Positions 17,351 to 25,940 of a stretch of DNA of 64,000 nucleotides are shown here, one piece after another (positions within the stretch are counted from its first letter, which is position 1; each line of letters starts with the position of its first letter). The DNA is from CAIRDP01 sp037134895 (lineage in GTDB: Bacteria > Bacteroidota > Bacteroidia > Bacteroidales > FEN-979). The notes below the pieces were generated by a model. It was not told the origin of the DNA. It searched no databases and saw only the letters and a program-made list of their open reading frames with translations. The translations under genes and the position numbers were made by a program. The stretch spans positions 1 to 64,000 of the forward strand of contig JBAXLI010000006.1 of the NCBI GenBank assembly GCA_037134895.1, written 5' to 3'.

Positions 17351-19114
17351 TCACTGTACAATCATCTTCCTGCTTCTGACTACACTACCATCGGCGGATG
17401 TGAAAGACATCTGATAATAATAGATCCCTGAAGGAAGATAGGCTGTATTAAAAGGAATACTGAACTTTCCGGCATCGGTGAATCCATTGTGAAGGACTGT
17501 AACCACCTGACCGATGAGGCTGTATACGACAATTTTCAGAAAACCTGAACGATTGACCTGGCAACTTATATTAGTGATTGATGAGCTTGGATTAGGATAA
17601 TTCTGAAATAAGGCGACCTCTGATTTTTCCGCTTCAGAAACACCAACATGAAGATTGCATGTATCACATTCAGCAAAACATACAAGCTTTACTAAGGTAT
17701 CTGAGTGTGGGATCAGCAGAGCTCTTGCGTCGTTAACAGCGCAGGTTGAAGGAACGATTTCATACCCTGAAACAGAGTTTCCGTTTACAAACCTGTATAA
17801 AACCGATGTACCTGCGAGAAGGCTGTCAGAATGATAATAAATGCTGTCACCGACCGTTTCCATCGGAGTCGATGCCGGGTCCCATCCCTGGAATGTACCT
17901 GCAATATGCACGCCATCAGGAGAGACAGTCTGCTTGTGCATATCAACCCTGAATGTAATCTGCGAATATTCCGCCACACCTCCGCAAACGATGCAGTCAC
18001 CGAAACAATAAGCTGTAAGAACAGTGTCGTGTGCAGGAACTGTAAAATACCTGTTACCATTTACGGAACATGCTGACGGTACAGTCTCGGCCTGTTGGAC
18101 AGTTGTTCCGTTAACATATTTGAATTCCATGTAAGTGCCTTCATCCAGTATCATGGAAATTTCGTAAACTGATCCGCCTGTTGTTGTCATTGCAGTTTGT
18201 GAATAATTCCAGCCATTGAATGTACCCGCAGCATGAACCCCCTCGGGAGACACATTCTGCAATTGCATATCCACCCTCAAGGTCACTGTATGACTTGTCG
18301 GACACGGTCCGCACATGCTGAAACAAACCGGGTTTAAAACCGTGTCATGATTAGGTACAACGATCTGCCTGTTGTACTGACCGCTTCCGTTCGGCACACC
18401 ACAGTTGGCAGGCACAGTTTCAAGTCCGGCAGCGCTTGATCCGTTATCAAAAAGGTATTGAGCTAAGGATCCTTCCAGGATGTTTACTGTAGTCGTGTAA
18501 ATGTGATTAGTTGTCAGGGTCATGGGATTCTGGGTGTAACTCCAGTTATTGAAGCTTCCGGTTAGAAAAACCCCGTATGGGGATACATTCTGCTTTGACA
18601 TGTCAACTTTGAAAGTTACCTGCCTGTATACCGGAACAGGATTCACAGCCCCATTCACAGTTGTCGTCGGTATGAGGTTGTATGCTGCATCTGTAAATTC
18701 ATTTACCTGGAAATTCAAGGGTGAACTTCCACCCTTATATGTGAATTTTATCTCATAGAGAGTGGTGTTATCAGGCACTGTGAGTGTTAACAAACTAGGC
18801 TCTAGCCAGTTAGCCGAAACAAGTCCGTTATGGCCTGAGAAATACCATTGACTTTGGGGCATACCTGTATAGAAATTCATCAGGGTATCATACCTGAGTA
18901 CTGCTGTGTCATATGTAATCTGGATGTTTGCGCTGCTGATAGGAGACCCGCTGCTGCCAGCGCCTGAGAGTTTAACCGGGATATTAATAAATTGGCCGAC
19001 CGTTCCCTGAACCGTGGGGAGTGACACGGTAATTGACTGTGAATGCAATCCAAGGTAGAAAGCCAGAAGTAATAGAGTGGTAAATGTACGTTTCATCGTA
19101 TTCTTTTTTGACAT
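17351..19114 (-). CDS. T9SS surface protein: cohesin-like domain plus three glucan-binding-like domains
   Basis: A 587-residue protein with a signal peptide (LGLHSQ). Residues about 26-165 are cohesin-like, with ISSANIQITYD, SQWYFSGHNG and NTTLYEIKFTYKGGS as in the giant protein. Three repeats of about 110 residues follow (about 170-500). Each has V.F.VDM..Q.VSP.GV, a GSFNNW or GTFQGW core and a cysteine-rich end, which resembles CBM48/CBM20-type early-set glucan-binding domains. A T9SS sorting domain closes it (NYPNPSSS to RSRKMIVQ). The ATG at 19114 lies two bases after the stop of the TonB-dependent receptor gene, which suggests translational coupling; an in-frame ATG at 19096 is an equally good start for the signal peptide. 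Starch or glycogen binding is an inference from fold resemblance. Confidence 0.8.
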   Translation of the reverse strand: MSKKNTMKRTFTTLLLLAFYLGLHSQSITVSLPTVQGTVGQFINIPVKLSGAGSSGSPISSANIQITYDTAVLRYDTLMNFYTGMPQSQWYFSGHNGLVSANWLEPSLLTLTVPDNTTLYEIKFTYKGGSSPLNFQVNEFTDAAYNLIPTTTVNGAVNPVPVYRQVTFKVDMSKQNVSPYGVFLTGSFNNWSYTQNPMTLTTNHIYTTTVNILEGSLAQYLFDNGSSAAGLETVPANCGVPNGSGQYNRQIVVPNHDTVLNPVCFSMCGPCPTSHTVTLRVDMQLQNVSPEGVHAAGTFNGWNYSQTAMTTTGGSVYEISMILDEGTYMEFKYVNGTTVQQAETVPSACSVNGNRYFTVPAHDTVLTAYCFGDCIVCGGVAEYSQITFRVDMHKQTVSPDGVHIAGTFQGWDPASTPMETVGDSIYYHSDSLLAGTSVLYRFVNGNSVSGYEIVPSTCAVNDARALLIPHSDTLVKLVCFAECDTCNLHVGVSEAEKSEVALFQNYPNPSSSITNISCQVNRSGFLKIVVYSLIGQVVTVLHNGFTDAGKFSIPFNTAYLPSGIYYYQMSFTSADGSVVRSRKMIVQ

Positions 19115-19116
19115 TT

Positions 19117-21978
19117 TTAAATCGTATAGGTTATTCCAAGTAAAAACTGCCTTCCGGGAGTAAATGACTTCACAAGAATGGTTGCGTCAGGCAGATTATC
19201 TGATTTCATAGTCTGCTGAATCTTAAAAGGCTGATTAAGAATATCCTTTATCCCAAACTTTATTGTCAGAGCAGGCCCTATCCTTTTCATCAGCGCAAAA
19301 TCCAGAACGTTGCGCGGCATTTCATATGAATTTGGGATATCTGGTGTACCTACACCGATTATCCTTTTACCGAAAACATTATAAAGAAGACTTATTGCGA
19401 GATCACCTTTGACAGTCTGATAGTAAACTCCTGCGTTTACGATATAAGGCGATTGACCATACATCGGCCGGTTATGATCAAGAACAAAAAGGTATTCAGG
19501 ATTCGTCTCAACCGTTGACCAGATGTAGGCCGCATTCAGGACCACCGAAAAGTTCCTGAAGGTTCTTAAAAATCCTTTTTTATCTGCCCAGTTCTGGAAT
19601 CCTTTCCGTATATCAATCTCAAAACCGAGATTGTTCGCTTTTATCGCATTCAGGAAATGCAGATCCCACTCACCTCCTGATGCAGGTACCCACGTTGCTT
19701 CGATCGGGTTGATAAACTTCTTGTAGAATGCTCCAACGGTGATCATCTCACCCTGGCTGGGATAAAATTCGTAGCGGAGATCAAAGTTGTTTATATAACA
19801 GGATTTGATCTGCGGATTGCCATAAACGGTCACATTTTCCCTGAAATTGTAAAAGGCGAAGGGTGCAACCTCCCTGAATTCAGGACGGTTGATGGTAAGT
19901 CCGTAGGCAAGCCTGATGAGATTTTTTTCGCTAATATTGAATGTGATATTGACAGAAGGAAAGAAATTCAAAGTATCCCGTTGAGTCTGCACAGCGAATT
20001 CCCTGTTTGCGTCCGGGCCAGAAAGAATGAAGTTGTTTTTTTCAACTCTTACTCCTCCGTAAATTGTAAGAAACCTGGCGACAGGAAGCCTCACAGCAAG
20101 GTAACCAGCCAATAATAAATTATCAATTTTATATTGGTAGCTGGGATCATAAACTTCTCGGTAAATAACGCCATTCTCAAAGTTGAAGTTACCTTCATAG
20201 TAGACGCTGTCAATAGGTTGATGAAGAATTTCCTGGTTTATATAACCGGTCTTTGCCCAGATCACTCCGAAAGGCCTGATATAAAAATCCCTGAGTTTCT
20301 TTTCTGCAAAAGCTCCTACCCTGAAATATGGTTTGAATTTACCCCAGTTAAACTGCTTCTGATAATTCACATTTCCGTTGTAATTATGCTCCCTTACGTT
20401 CGAAAAAAGTCGGGCATTAGCATCGGCATTTGCGGTCGAAGTGTATTCAAGCTGGTAAGGATAGTAGGATGTATCATTCTTCTTGGGTGCATAATAATTA
20501 ATAAGCCGGTTGTCGGGTTCACTCTGGTTTGCATAAGAATAGGCAAGGGTCCAGAGAATGGAGTTGTTGTCATTAAAAACATGATTCCCTCCTATCGATC
20601 CGGAATAGATGGTACGGCTTGCATAACCTAGCATGGTTTTATACACTCTGTTGTCATCACGATAATGATCGATACCATTCCTTATTATTGTGCTTGTTAT
20701 TCCTGTTTGATTGAACAGGTTGTTGAATTCAAGTACACTCTTACCTGCTGAAAGTGACCAGTTTGAGATTGCACCGATAACTATTGCCTCGTCATACTCA
20801 TTATCAGTGTAAAGCTTCGAGTAGGTAACCCCTTCAGTTGTTGTGCCATAGGATTCAACTTTTGACCTCTGCACAACATCAGTATTGTGGGAAACCTTGT
20901 AGCTGAGCGCTGTAACGTTCCCTATTTTTGTATTACCCGCTTTGATGATCCTGCTGAAATCGATATTGAATTTATTATCCAATGCGGCCGTTTTTGTGTT
21001 ACTCGATGAAATAGTACTGAAGGAGTGTGCTATTTCGAGCATCTTCTGTTTGCGGTAGGCCTGTTGTTCGGAAGGACCACTATTATAGTCCTGAAGGGTC
21101 AATACATCATTTGTGGAAGGGACATCAGAAGGCAATTTCCTTGTTCCATTATCAAAACCAAGCCAGTCGGTCGGGCTGCCCTTATATTTCTGAAACGGTT
21201 GCAGGGAGGTCTGGTCATTATAACCGACCTGATAGCCAAAACTCAAACTGTTCGATTCAGGGATATTTTTTGTAGTTATCTGGATGAATGCTCCTGCAAA
21301 ATCAGCCGGGATCTCAGGTGCCGGGGTTTTATATATGACCATGTTGTTGATCATATTACTCGGTATGATGTCAAAGGAAAATGCTCTCTGGTCCGTCTCA
21401 CTGCTTGGGGTAGATGCATTGTTCAGCCAGACGGTGTTATACCTTTCTATAAGTCCGCGAACAACTACAAACCGGCCCCCTATAATTGTAACACCAGGGA
21501 GCCTCCTGATAACTTCCGATGCGTCTTTGTCCTGGGATTTGGAAATCTGCTGGGAGGAAACACCAACAACGATCAGGTTACTCTGCTTGCTGGTATTGAT
21601 AATCGAGATTTCAGTGTCTGTCTTTTTCCTTGCTGTTACTGAAACTTCAGAAAGCTGGGTTGTGAGCTCAAGTATGCTATGGTCAGCAACGGCGACTTTG
21701 TCTCTTGAAACTTTAACACCTACAATTGTATCAACCCTATACGAAACGAACGATACTATTATATTATATGATCCGGGTTTTAAATTTTTAATTACATAAT
21801 GTCCATCGGCATCAGTCGAAGTTCCGATGGTTGTTCCCTGCAGGTACACACTGGCACCTACAACGGTCTCTTTCGTTTTAACATCTTTGATAGTCCCCTG
21901 GATGGTCCCTTGTCCAAAGGCAGTAAATAACAGAAATTCAACAGTTAAAATCAGTACAATTAATACAGTCCTCTTCAT
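19117..21978 (-). CDS. TonB-dependent receptor with carboxypeptidase-regulatory N-terminal domain
   Basis: A 953-residue outer-membrane receptor. After a signal peptide comes a CarboxypepD_reg-like domain (IQGTIKDVKTKETVVGASVYLQ at about 25-100, cited in part). The plug follows, with SEVIRRLPGVTI and VVRGLIERYNTVWLNN, then a long beta-barrel ending in a short GITYTI strand. Such receptors take up ligands using TonB-ExbBD energy. No SusD-like partner gene is adjacent, so it is not a standard SusCD pair. It is the first gene of the block with the cohesin/dockerin-like proteins. I chose the ATG at 21978 because it starts the signal peptide; the codon six positions upstream is TTG. Confidence 0.85.
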   Translation of the reverse strand: MKRTVLIVLILTVEFLLFTAFGQGTIQGTIKDVKTKETVVGASVYLQGTTIGTSTDADGHYVIKNLKPGSYNIIVSFVSYRVDTIVGVKVSRDKVAVADHSILELTTQLSEVSVTARKKTDTEISIINTSKQSNLIVVGVSSQQISKSQDKDASEVIRRLPGVTIIGGRFVVVRGLIERYNTVWLNNASTPSSETDQRAFSFDIIPSNMINNMVIYKTPAPEIPADFAGAFIQITTKNIPESNSLSFGYQVGYNDQTSLQPFQKYKGSPTDWLGFDNGTRKLPSDVPSTNDVLTLQDYNSGPSEQQAYRKQKMLEIAHSFSTISSSNTKTAALDNKFNIDFSRIIKAGNTKIGNVTALSYKVSHNTDVVQRSKVESYGTTTEGVTYSKLYTDNEYDEAIVIGAISNWSLSAGKSVLEFNNLFNQTGITSTIIRNGIDHYRDDNRVYKTMLGYASRTIYSGSIGGNHVFNDNNSILWTLAYSYANQSEPDNRLINYYAPKKNDTSYYPYQLEYTSTANADANARLFSNVREHNYNGNVNYQKQFNWGKFKPYFRVGAFAEKKLRDFYIRPFGVIWAKTGYINQEILHQPIDSVYYEGNFNFENGVIYREVYDPSYQYKIDNLLLAGYLAVRLPVARFLTIYGGVRVEKNNFILSGPDANREFAVQTQRDTLNFFPSVNITFNISEKNLIRLAYGLTINRPEFREVAPFAFYNFRENVTVYGNPQIKSCYINNFDLRYEFYPSQGEMITVGAFYKKFINPIEATWVPASGGEWDLHFLNAIKANNLGFEIDIRKGFQNWADKKGFLRTFRNFSVVLNAAYIWSTVETNPEYLFVLDHNRPMYGQSPYIVNAGVYYQTVKGDLAISLLYNVFGKRIIGVGTPDIPNSYEMPRNVLDFALMKRIGPALTIKFGIKDILNQPFKIQQTMKSDNLPDATILVKSFTPGRQFLLGITYTI

Positions 21979-21993
21979 CGGAAAAATTTGAGT

Positions 21994-22001
21994 CAAAAGT
22001 A
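21994..22001 (-). promoter_or_regulatory. Candidate -7 box of the TonB-receptor / cohesin operon
   Basis: The minus strand reads TACTTTTG, matching TAnnTTTG, 16 nt before the ATG at 21978. The rest of the gap to 22272 is AT-rich with no ORF. No clear -33 TTTG is visible at the usual spacing, so confidence is limited. Confidence 0.35.
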
Positions 22002-22272
22002 GTCCGACTCATTTCACCGAACATTAAACCTATATTAATTGAACGTTACCAAATTATTATATTTTCTTTATACCATGAACGAAGAACATCCTATTAACAC
22101 ATTGATTATATGATATTTAAAATCACAACACGACATTATCAGTACAAATATTTAATGATTGCTTAATATATATCTGAAAGACAGTTTGTTTGTATCGAAT
22201 ACAAATAGCATTAAACCGAAAAGCACCGTTTAATCAACAACAAACCCTGAAAAAGTGTGAAAAATTAACAGC

Positions 22273-23445
22273 CTATTCCGCTGCATCGATAAACTCATCG
22301 GCATCTTCGTAGGCCTCGGTCTTTCGGCCCATCAATGGAAGGATCTTGCCTGCGAGCATACCCAGGGAAAAAGCAAGTACCACGGTAATGACCATCCCCA
22401 GAAGCTGCTGCCTGATATCAAGCCCTTTGACGATGGGCAGAGCAGCAAAGCCCCCTATTAGTCCGGGAATACCATGAAGGTTTGTCACCCCGCAGGTATC
22501 GATGATTTTCATCAGCTTCTGCTGCCTGGCCTGGATTACGGCAAAACCGAAGGTTGAGATGGCTCCTGCAACAATACCGATGATTATGGCTTCGGAATGA
22601 GTGGCATCGGCACATGCCGAACCTATGGCTACTCCACCGGCAAGGGCAGCATTGGCAATATCTGCGATACTGATCTTCTTCCTGAGTGAAACCGAAACAA
22701 TATAGGTGGTAATGGTAGATCCGCAAAGTGCAAGGATTACATTTACTACTGTCAGGGGCATCTGCTCGGGTGTGACAAGGGCAGCACAGAAACTCGGCCA
22801 GAAAACCCATAAAATCATACTTCCAAGCATGGAATAACGGTCGGAGACTGCATCGCTTTCGATCGTTTTCTCAAATTCCTGCTTCGTGGTCATGGTAAGG
22901 GCAACACCGAGTCCGAAGATTGCTCCAAAAGCATGGATCACAATGGATCCCCCGGTATCGACAACATTGCCGGCTCCCACAAGGCCAAATCCGCCTTCAA
23001 GCACTATCCATTCATTTAGCATATAGCACGGGACAAAAAGCAAACCCAGCAGGAGGTACTGCTGCATCTTCAGCCTTCCCAATACAGCACCGGCAGCAAT
23101 TAAAAGACTGGCTGCGCAGAACTCGCTTAATATGAGCCTGCGGACATCATTGTCATTAATGCTTCCCCCTTTGCTGCTGATCAGCATATAAATGGGGAGC
23201 GAAATACTTACAAGCAAAAATGTGGCAGTAAGAGCCGAACGTCCGTATTTACGTACAAATACCATAAGGAATCCGAAGCCTACGAGAAGCATCGCCATGA
23301 TATGGATGGCACGGTTGTAATGCTGGTCGTCGGTAATTGCCGGAGCAAGTCCTGAACTAATGGATTCTGCTGCATGAGACATGAGGGGCAAGCCCGAAAG
23401 CAGCAGTGCAGCCGCAAAAAATTTAAGAAATGCTTTGTTTTTCAT
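22273..23445 (-). CDS. Rh-type ammonium/ammonia channel (Amt/Rh family)
   Basis: A 390-residue polytopic membrane protein with a cleavable-looking N-terminal signal and about 11 hydrophobic segments. It matches the Rh branch of the Amt/MEP/Rh family rather than typical bacterial AmtB: HIMAMLLVGFGFLMVFVRKYG near the start (partly quoted), GGSIVIHAFGAIFGL with the first pore His at 171, and DTCGVTNLHGIPG with the second pore His at 324. Twin pore histidines are the family hallmark and conduct NH3/NH4+. No glnK/PII gene is adjacent, unlike most amtB loci. It is a single gene with a TAnnTTTG box about 60 nt upstream. Confidence 0.88.
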   Translation of the reverse strand: MKNKAFLKFFAAALLLSGLPLMSHAAESISSGLAPAITDDQHYNRAIHIMAMLLVGFGFLMVFVRKYGRSALTATFLLVSISLPIYMLISSKGGSINDNDVRRLILSEFCAASLLIAAGAVLGRLKMQQYLLLGLLFVPCYMLNEWIVLEGGFGLVGAGNVVDTGGSIVIHAFGAIFGLGVALTMTTKQEFEKTIESDAVSDRYSMLGSMILWVFWPSFCAALVTPEQMPLTVVNVILALCGSTITTYIVSVSLRKKISIADIANAALAGGVAIGSACADATHSEAIIIGIVAGAISTFGFAVIQARQQKLMKIIDTCGVTNLHGIPGLIGGFAALPIVKGLDIRQQLLGMVITVVLAFSLGMLAGKILPLMGRKTEAYEDADEFIDAAE

Positions 23446-23504
23446 AGTGGGTCATTTAGTGATATACGTAGTTTGGTCTAGGTGATTTTCGCAGATTATG
23501 GGCG

Positions 23505-23512
23505 CAAATTTA
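23505..23512 (-). promoter_or_regulatory. Candidate -7 box of the Rh-type channel gene
   Basis: The minus strand reads TAAATTTG, matching TAnnTTTG, 60 nt before the ATG at 23445. The leader would be longer than for other genes in this window, so this is a weaker call. Confidence 0.3.
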
Positions 23513-23641
23513 TTGTTATTTTCCTAACAACCGCATACATATCGAAATTATCCGCTCACCGATTAGTTTCTGTCGTTTACCGAATTCACTTCGTTCACCG
23601 GCTCTTATTTGCCTACTTTTAACTTCTCAAACTGAACTCCT

Positions 23642-25927
23642 ATGAAAACTAAACTTTTTTCTTTGTTTTTCTCTCTTACCTGCCTGATCATGTTAAATCC
23701 ATTTTCGGGACAAGCCCAGATCTATGATCAGAGGCCTGATGATCCCCTTACAGGCAACTGGTATTCAAACCAATCTTCGCAAACCTCTTATAGTGGAAGT
23801 TATGTGAACCCCCTTATTGTTTCCCTGATGCAACAGGTTAAAGCCGACAGCCTCAGGACCATCATTCAGCATCTCCAGGATTATGGGACACGCTATCCGC
23901 TCAACCAGAACCGTAAGGATATTGCAATCTGGCTGAGACAGAAATTTATCTCCTATGGATATTCAGCAACCCAGGTGCAGCTCGACTCTTTCGAACTTAA
24001 TATCCAGGGAACATCGTTCTGGCAATATGATGTCATTTGTACTGTAAACGGCAGCAGCGCCCCCGGTGAGGAATACCATATTGGCGGCCATTATGATTCA
24101 TATTGCTCGGGAAATCCAATGATACTTGCTCCGGGAGCAGATGATAATGGTTCTGCAACCGCGGCGACACTCGAAGTTGCCAGAGTCATGAAACTGATGA
24201 ATTACCATCCCGAAACAACGATCAGGTTCTGCTTATGGGCAGCTGAGGAAATAGGGCTGTACGGTTCAAGGTATTATGCAATGAAGTCAAGAGTGAACCA
24301 CTATGATGTCAAATACTACCTCAACCTCGACATGGTCTCCAACGATCCTCAGAATCAGAATAAGGTCAAGATTTACCGGTACCTTGGTTTTGAATGGGCC
24401 GGTGACCTGGCTGCGGATGTCTTCAGCCGTTATACCAGCCTGAGCGTTTTCTTTCCCTCAAACTTGGCTGCATCGGGTTCCGACTCCTATGCCTACTGGA
24501 TCAATGCGTTTCCAACGGCATATCTTGAAGAAATGGATTTCAGCCCCAACTGGCACCAGCCTTCCGATACTATCGGAAACTGCAACCTCCCATACCTAGC
24601 CGAAGTTACCAAAGGTTCACTCGCAGTGCTTGTTGAACAACAGTTCCTTCCATACCCATCCAGGTTTAATGCATGGTCTTCAAAGCAAAGCATTACCCTT
24701 ACCTGGCCAAATAGCGACAATACTCTAATAGCAGGATATAACCTGTACCGCTCAGGCAATCCTGATTTTAGTGGAGCCGTAAAAGTTAACACCTCCCTGA
24801 TTACCGACACTTTGTATGTTGATGCAGGCATCCCCGCCGGTGTGCAGGAATATTACCGTCTTACTATTGTAAATGACTCCGCACAGGAAAGCATGCCTTC
24901 ACACATTGCCACAGGTGCAAGGTTTGCATTTACCGACACACTGCTTGTGGTCGCAGCCATGAAAGGCACCGATATAACCCCCGACAGCATCAGGCAATTT
25001 TATAACAACGTTCTTGATACTGTTCCCTTCCGCTGGTTCGACCTCAACAGCAATCACTCCCTCGGCCTCAGTACCATATCCCGTTATCAGAATATGTTAT
25101 ACCTGGTCAATACCCAGGATGTGAATCGTCCTGAAAATACACTGCTTGAGAACCTTGCAATATTTTTTCAGAACGGAGGGAATATGATGTTCAGCGGTTT
25201 CCTGCCTTCCACATATTTTGAAAACAATACATCTTATCCTAAAAAATTCATCCCTGAGAGTTTTATCAGTACATTTTTCAAAGTCGATTCGGTAAACCGT
25301 AAGTTTAACAGCATTATGAATAAGGCGAATGCTTCCTTTGCAGGTTATGATACCTTATCTGTGGATCCATTGAAAACACTCGACCCAGCCTTCCCCGGAG
25401 AAATATTTAACATTGAAGTGTTCACTCCTTTGGCTGAGTCAAATATTATATACAGGTTCAATTCGAAATATCCTCCCACTACAAGCCAGGGCATGATGCA
25501 GAACAAACCTGTGGGTCTTGAATATATGGGCAGTGACTTCAGGACCATTCTTCTCAGTTTCCCCTTATATTATATGGATACCCTTGATGCAAAGCAGCTG
25601 ATGAAGTTTGTTCTGAAAAGCAAATTCAGCCATCCGACAGGTATAGCTGATCCCTCAATGATTTCGCAGGGAAATGAACTTTACATTTACCCTAACCCGA
25701 GCTTCGACAAAACCACCTTTGCATTCAGGCTCACCGGGAAGAGCAATGTTAAGCTTTCTCTTTTCGGTATGGACGGCAAACTGATCAGTAACGTTATTGA
25801 CAAAACACTGGATGCAGGAGATTATACACAGAACTATAGTACTTCTGCGCTGCCTTCTGGCATTTATCTGGCCGTTATTCAGACCGGGAAATCGGTCAGT
25901 TCAAAGAAGATGGTGGTGGTCAAATGA
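23642..25927 (+). CDS. Secreted M28-family zinc metallopeptidase with T9SS sorting domain
   Basis: A 761-residue protein with a signal peptide (FSGQAQ). The M28 aminopeptidase domain spans about 50-340. All five expected metal or catalytic positions are seen: His150 in GGHYDS, Asp167 in GADDNGS, the Glu pair in AAEEIG, Asp in LNLDMV, and His in NWHQPSD. An FN3-like segment follows (WSSKQSITLTW at about 345-430), then a region of unknown fold. A T9SS sorting domain closes it (LYIYPNPSFDKT to SSKKMVVVK). It should release N-terminal residues from peptides outside the cell. The gene is convergent with the GH3 gene, only 12 bp apart. Confidence 0.9.
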   Translation: MKTKLFSLFFSLTCLIMLNPFSGQAQIYDQRPDDPLTGNWYSNQSSQTSYSGSYVNPLIVSLMQQVKADSLRTIIQHLQDYGTRYPLNQNRKDIAIWLRQKFISYGYSATQVQLDSFELNIQGTSFWQYDVICTVNGSSAPGEEYHIGGHYDSYCSGNPMILAPGADDNGSATAATLEVARVMKLMNYHPETTIRFCLWAAEEIGLYGSRYYAMKSRVNHYDVKYYLNLDMVSNDPQNQNKVKIYRYLGFEWAGDLAADVFSRYTSLSVFFPSNLAASGSDSYAYWINAFPTAYLEEMDFSPNWHQPSDTIGNCNLPYLAEVTKGSLAVLVEQQFLPYPSRFNAWSSKQSITLTWPNSDNTLIAGYNLYRSGNPDFSGAVKVNTSLITDTLYVDAGIPAGVQEYYRLTIVNDSAQESMPSHIATGARFAFTDTLLVVAAMKGTDITPDSIRQFYNNVLDTVPFRWFDLNSNHSLGLSTISRYQNMLYLVNTQDVNRPENTLLENLAIFFQNGGNMMFSGFLPSTYFENNTSYPKKFIPESFISTFFKVDSVNRKFNSIMNKANASFAGYDTLSVDPLKTLDPAFPGEIFNIEVFTPLAESNIIYRFNSKYPPTTSQGMMQNKPVGLEYMGSDFRTILLSFPLYYMDTLDAKQLMKFVLKSKFSHPTGIADPSMISQGNELYIYPNPSFDKTTFAFRLTGKSNVKLSLFGMDGKLISNVIDKTLDAGDYTQNYSTSALPSGIYLAVIQTGKSVSSKKMVVVK

Positions 25928-25940
25928 CCACTCCCATCTT
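25907..25940. terminator. Imperfect hairpin spanning the 3' ends of convergent M28 and GH3 genes
   Basis: AAGATGG at 25907-25913 pairs with CCATCTT at 25934-25940, and the inner GGTC/GACC pairing continues the stem around a short AAAT loop, with a small internal mismatch. The stem includes the stop codons of both genes, so it may serve both as terminator, but there is no long T-run on either side. Confidence 0.35.

Noticed and set aside
21025..21642. Plus-strand frame of 205 codons opposite the TonB-dependent receptor gene
   Set aside because: The minus-strand receptor reading is continuous and full-length through this region, and the antisense translation shows no recognisable motif.
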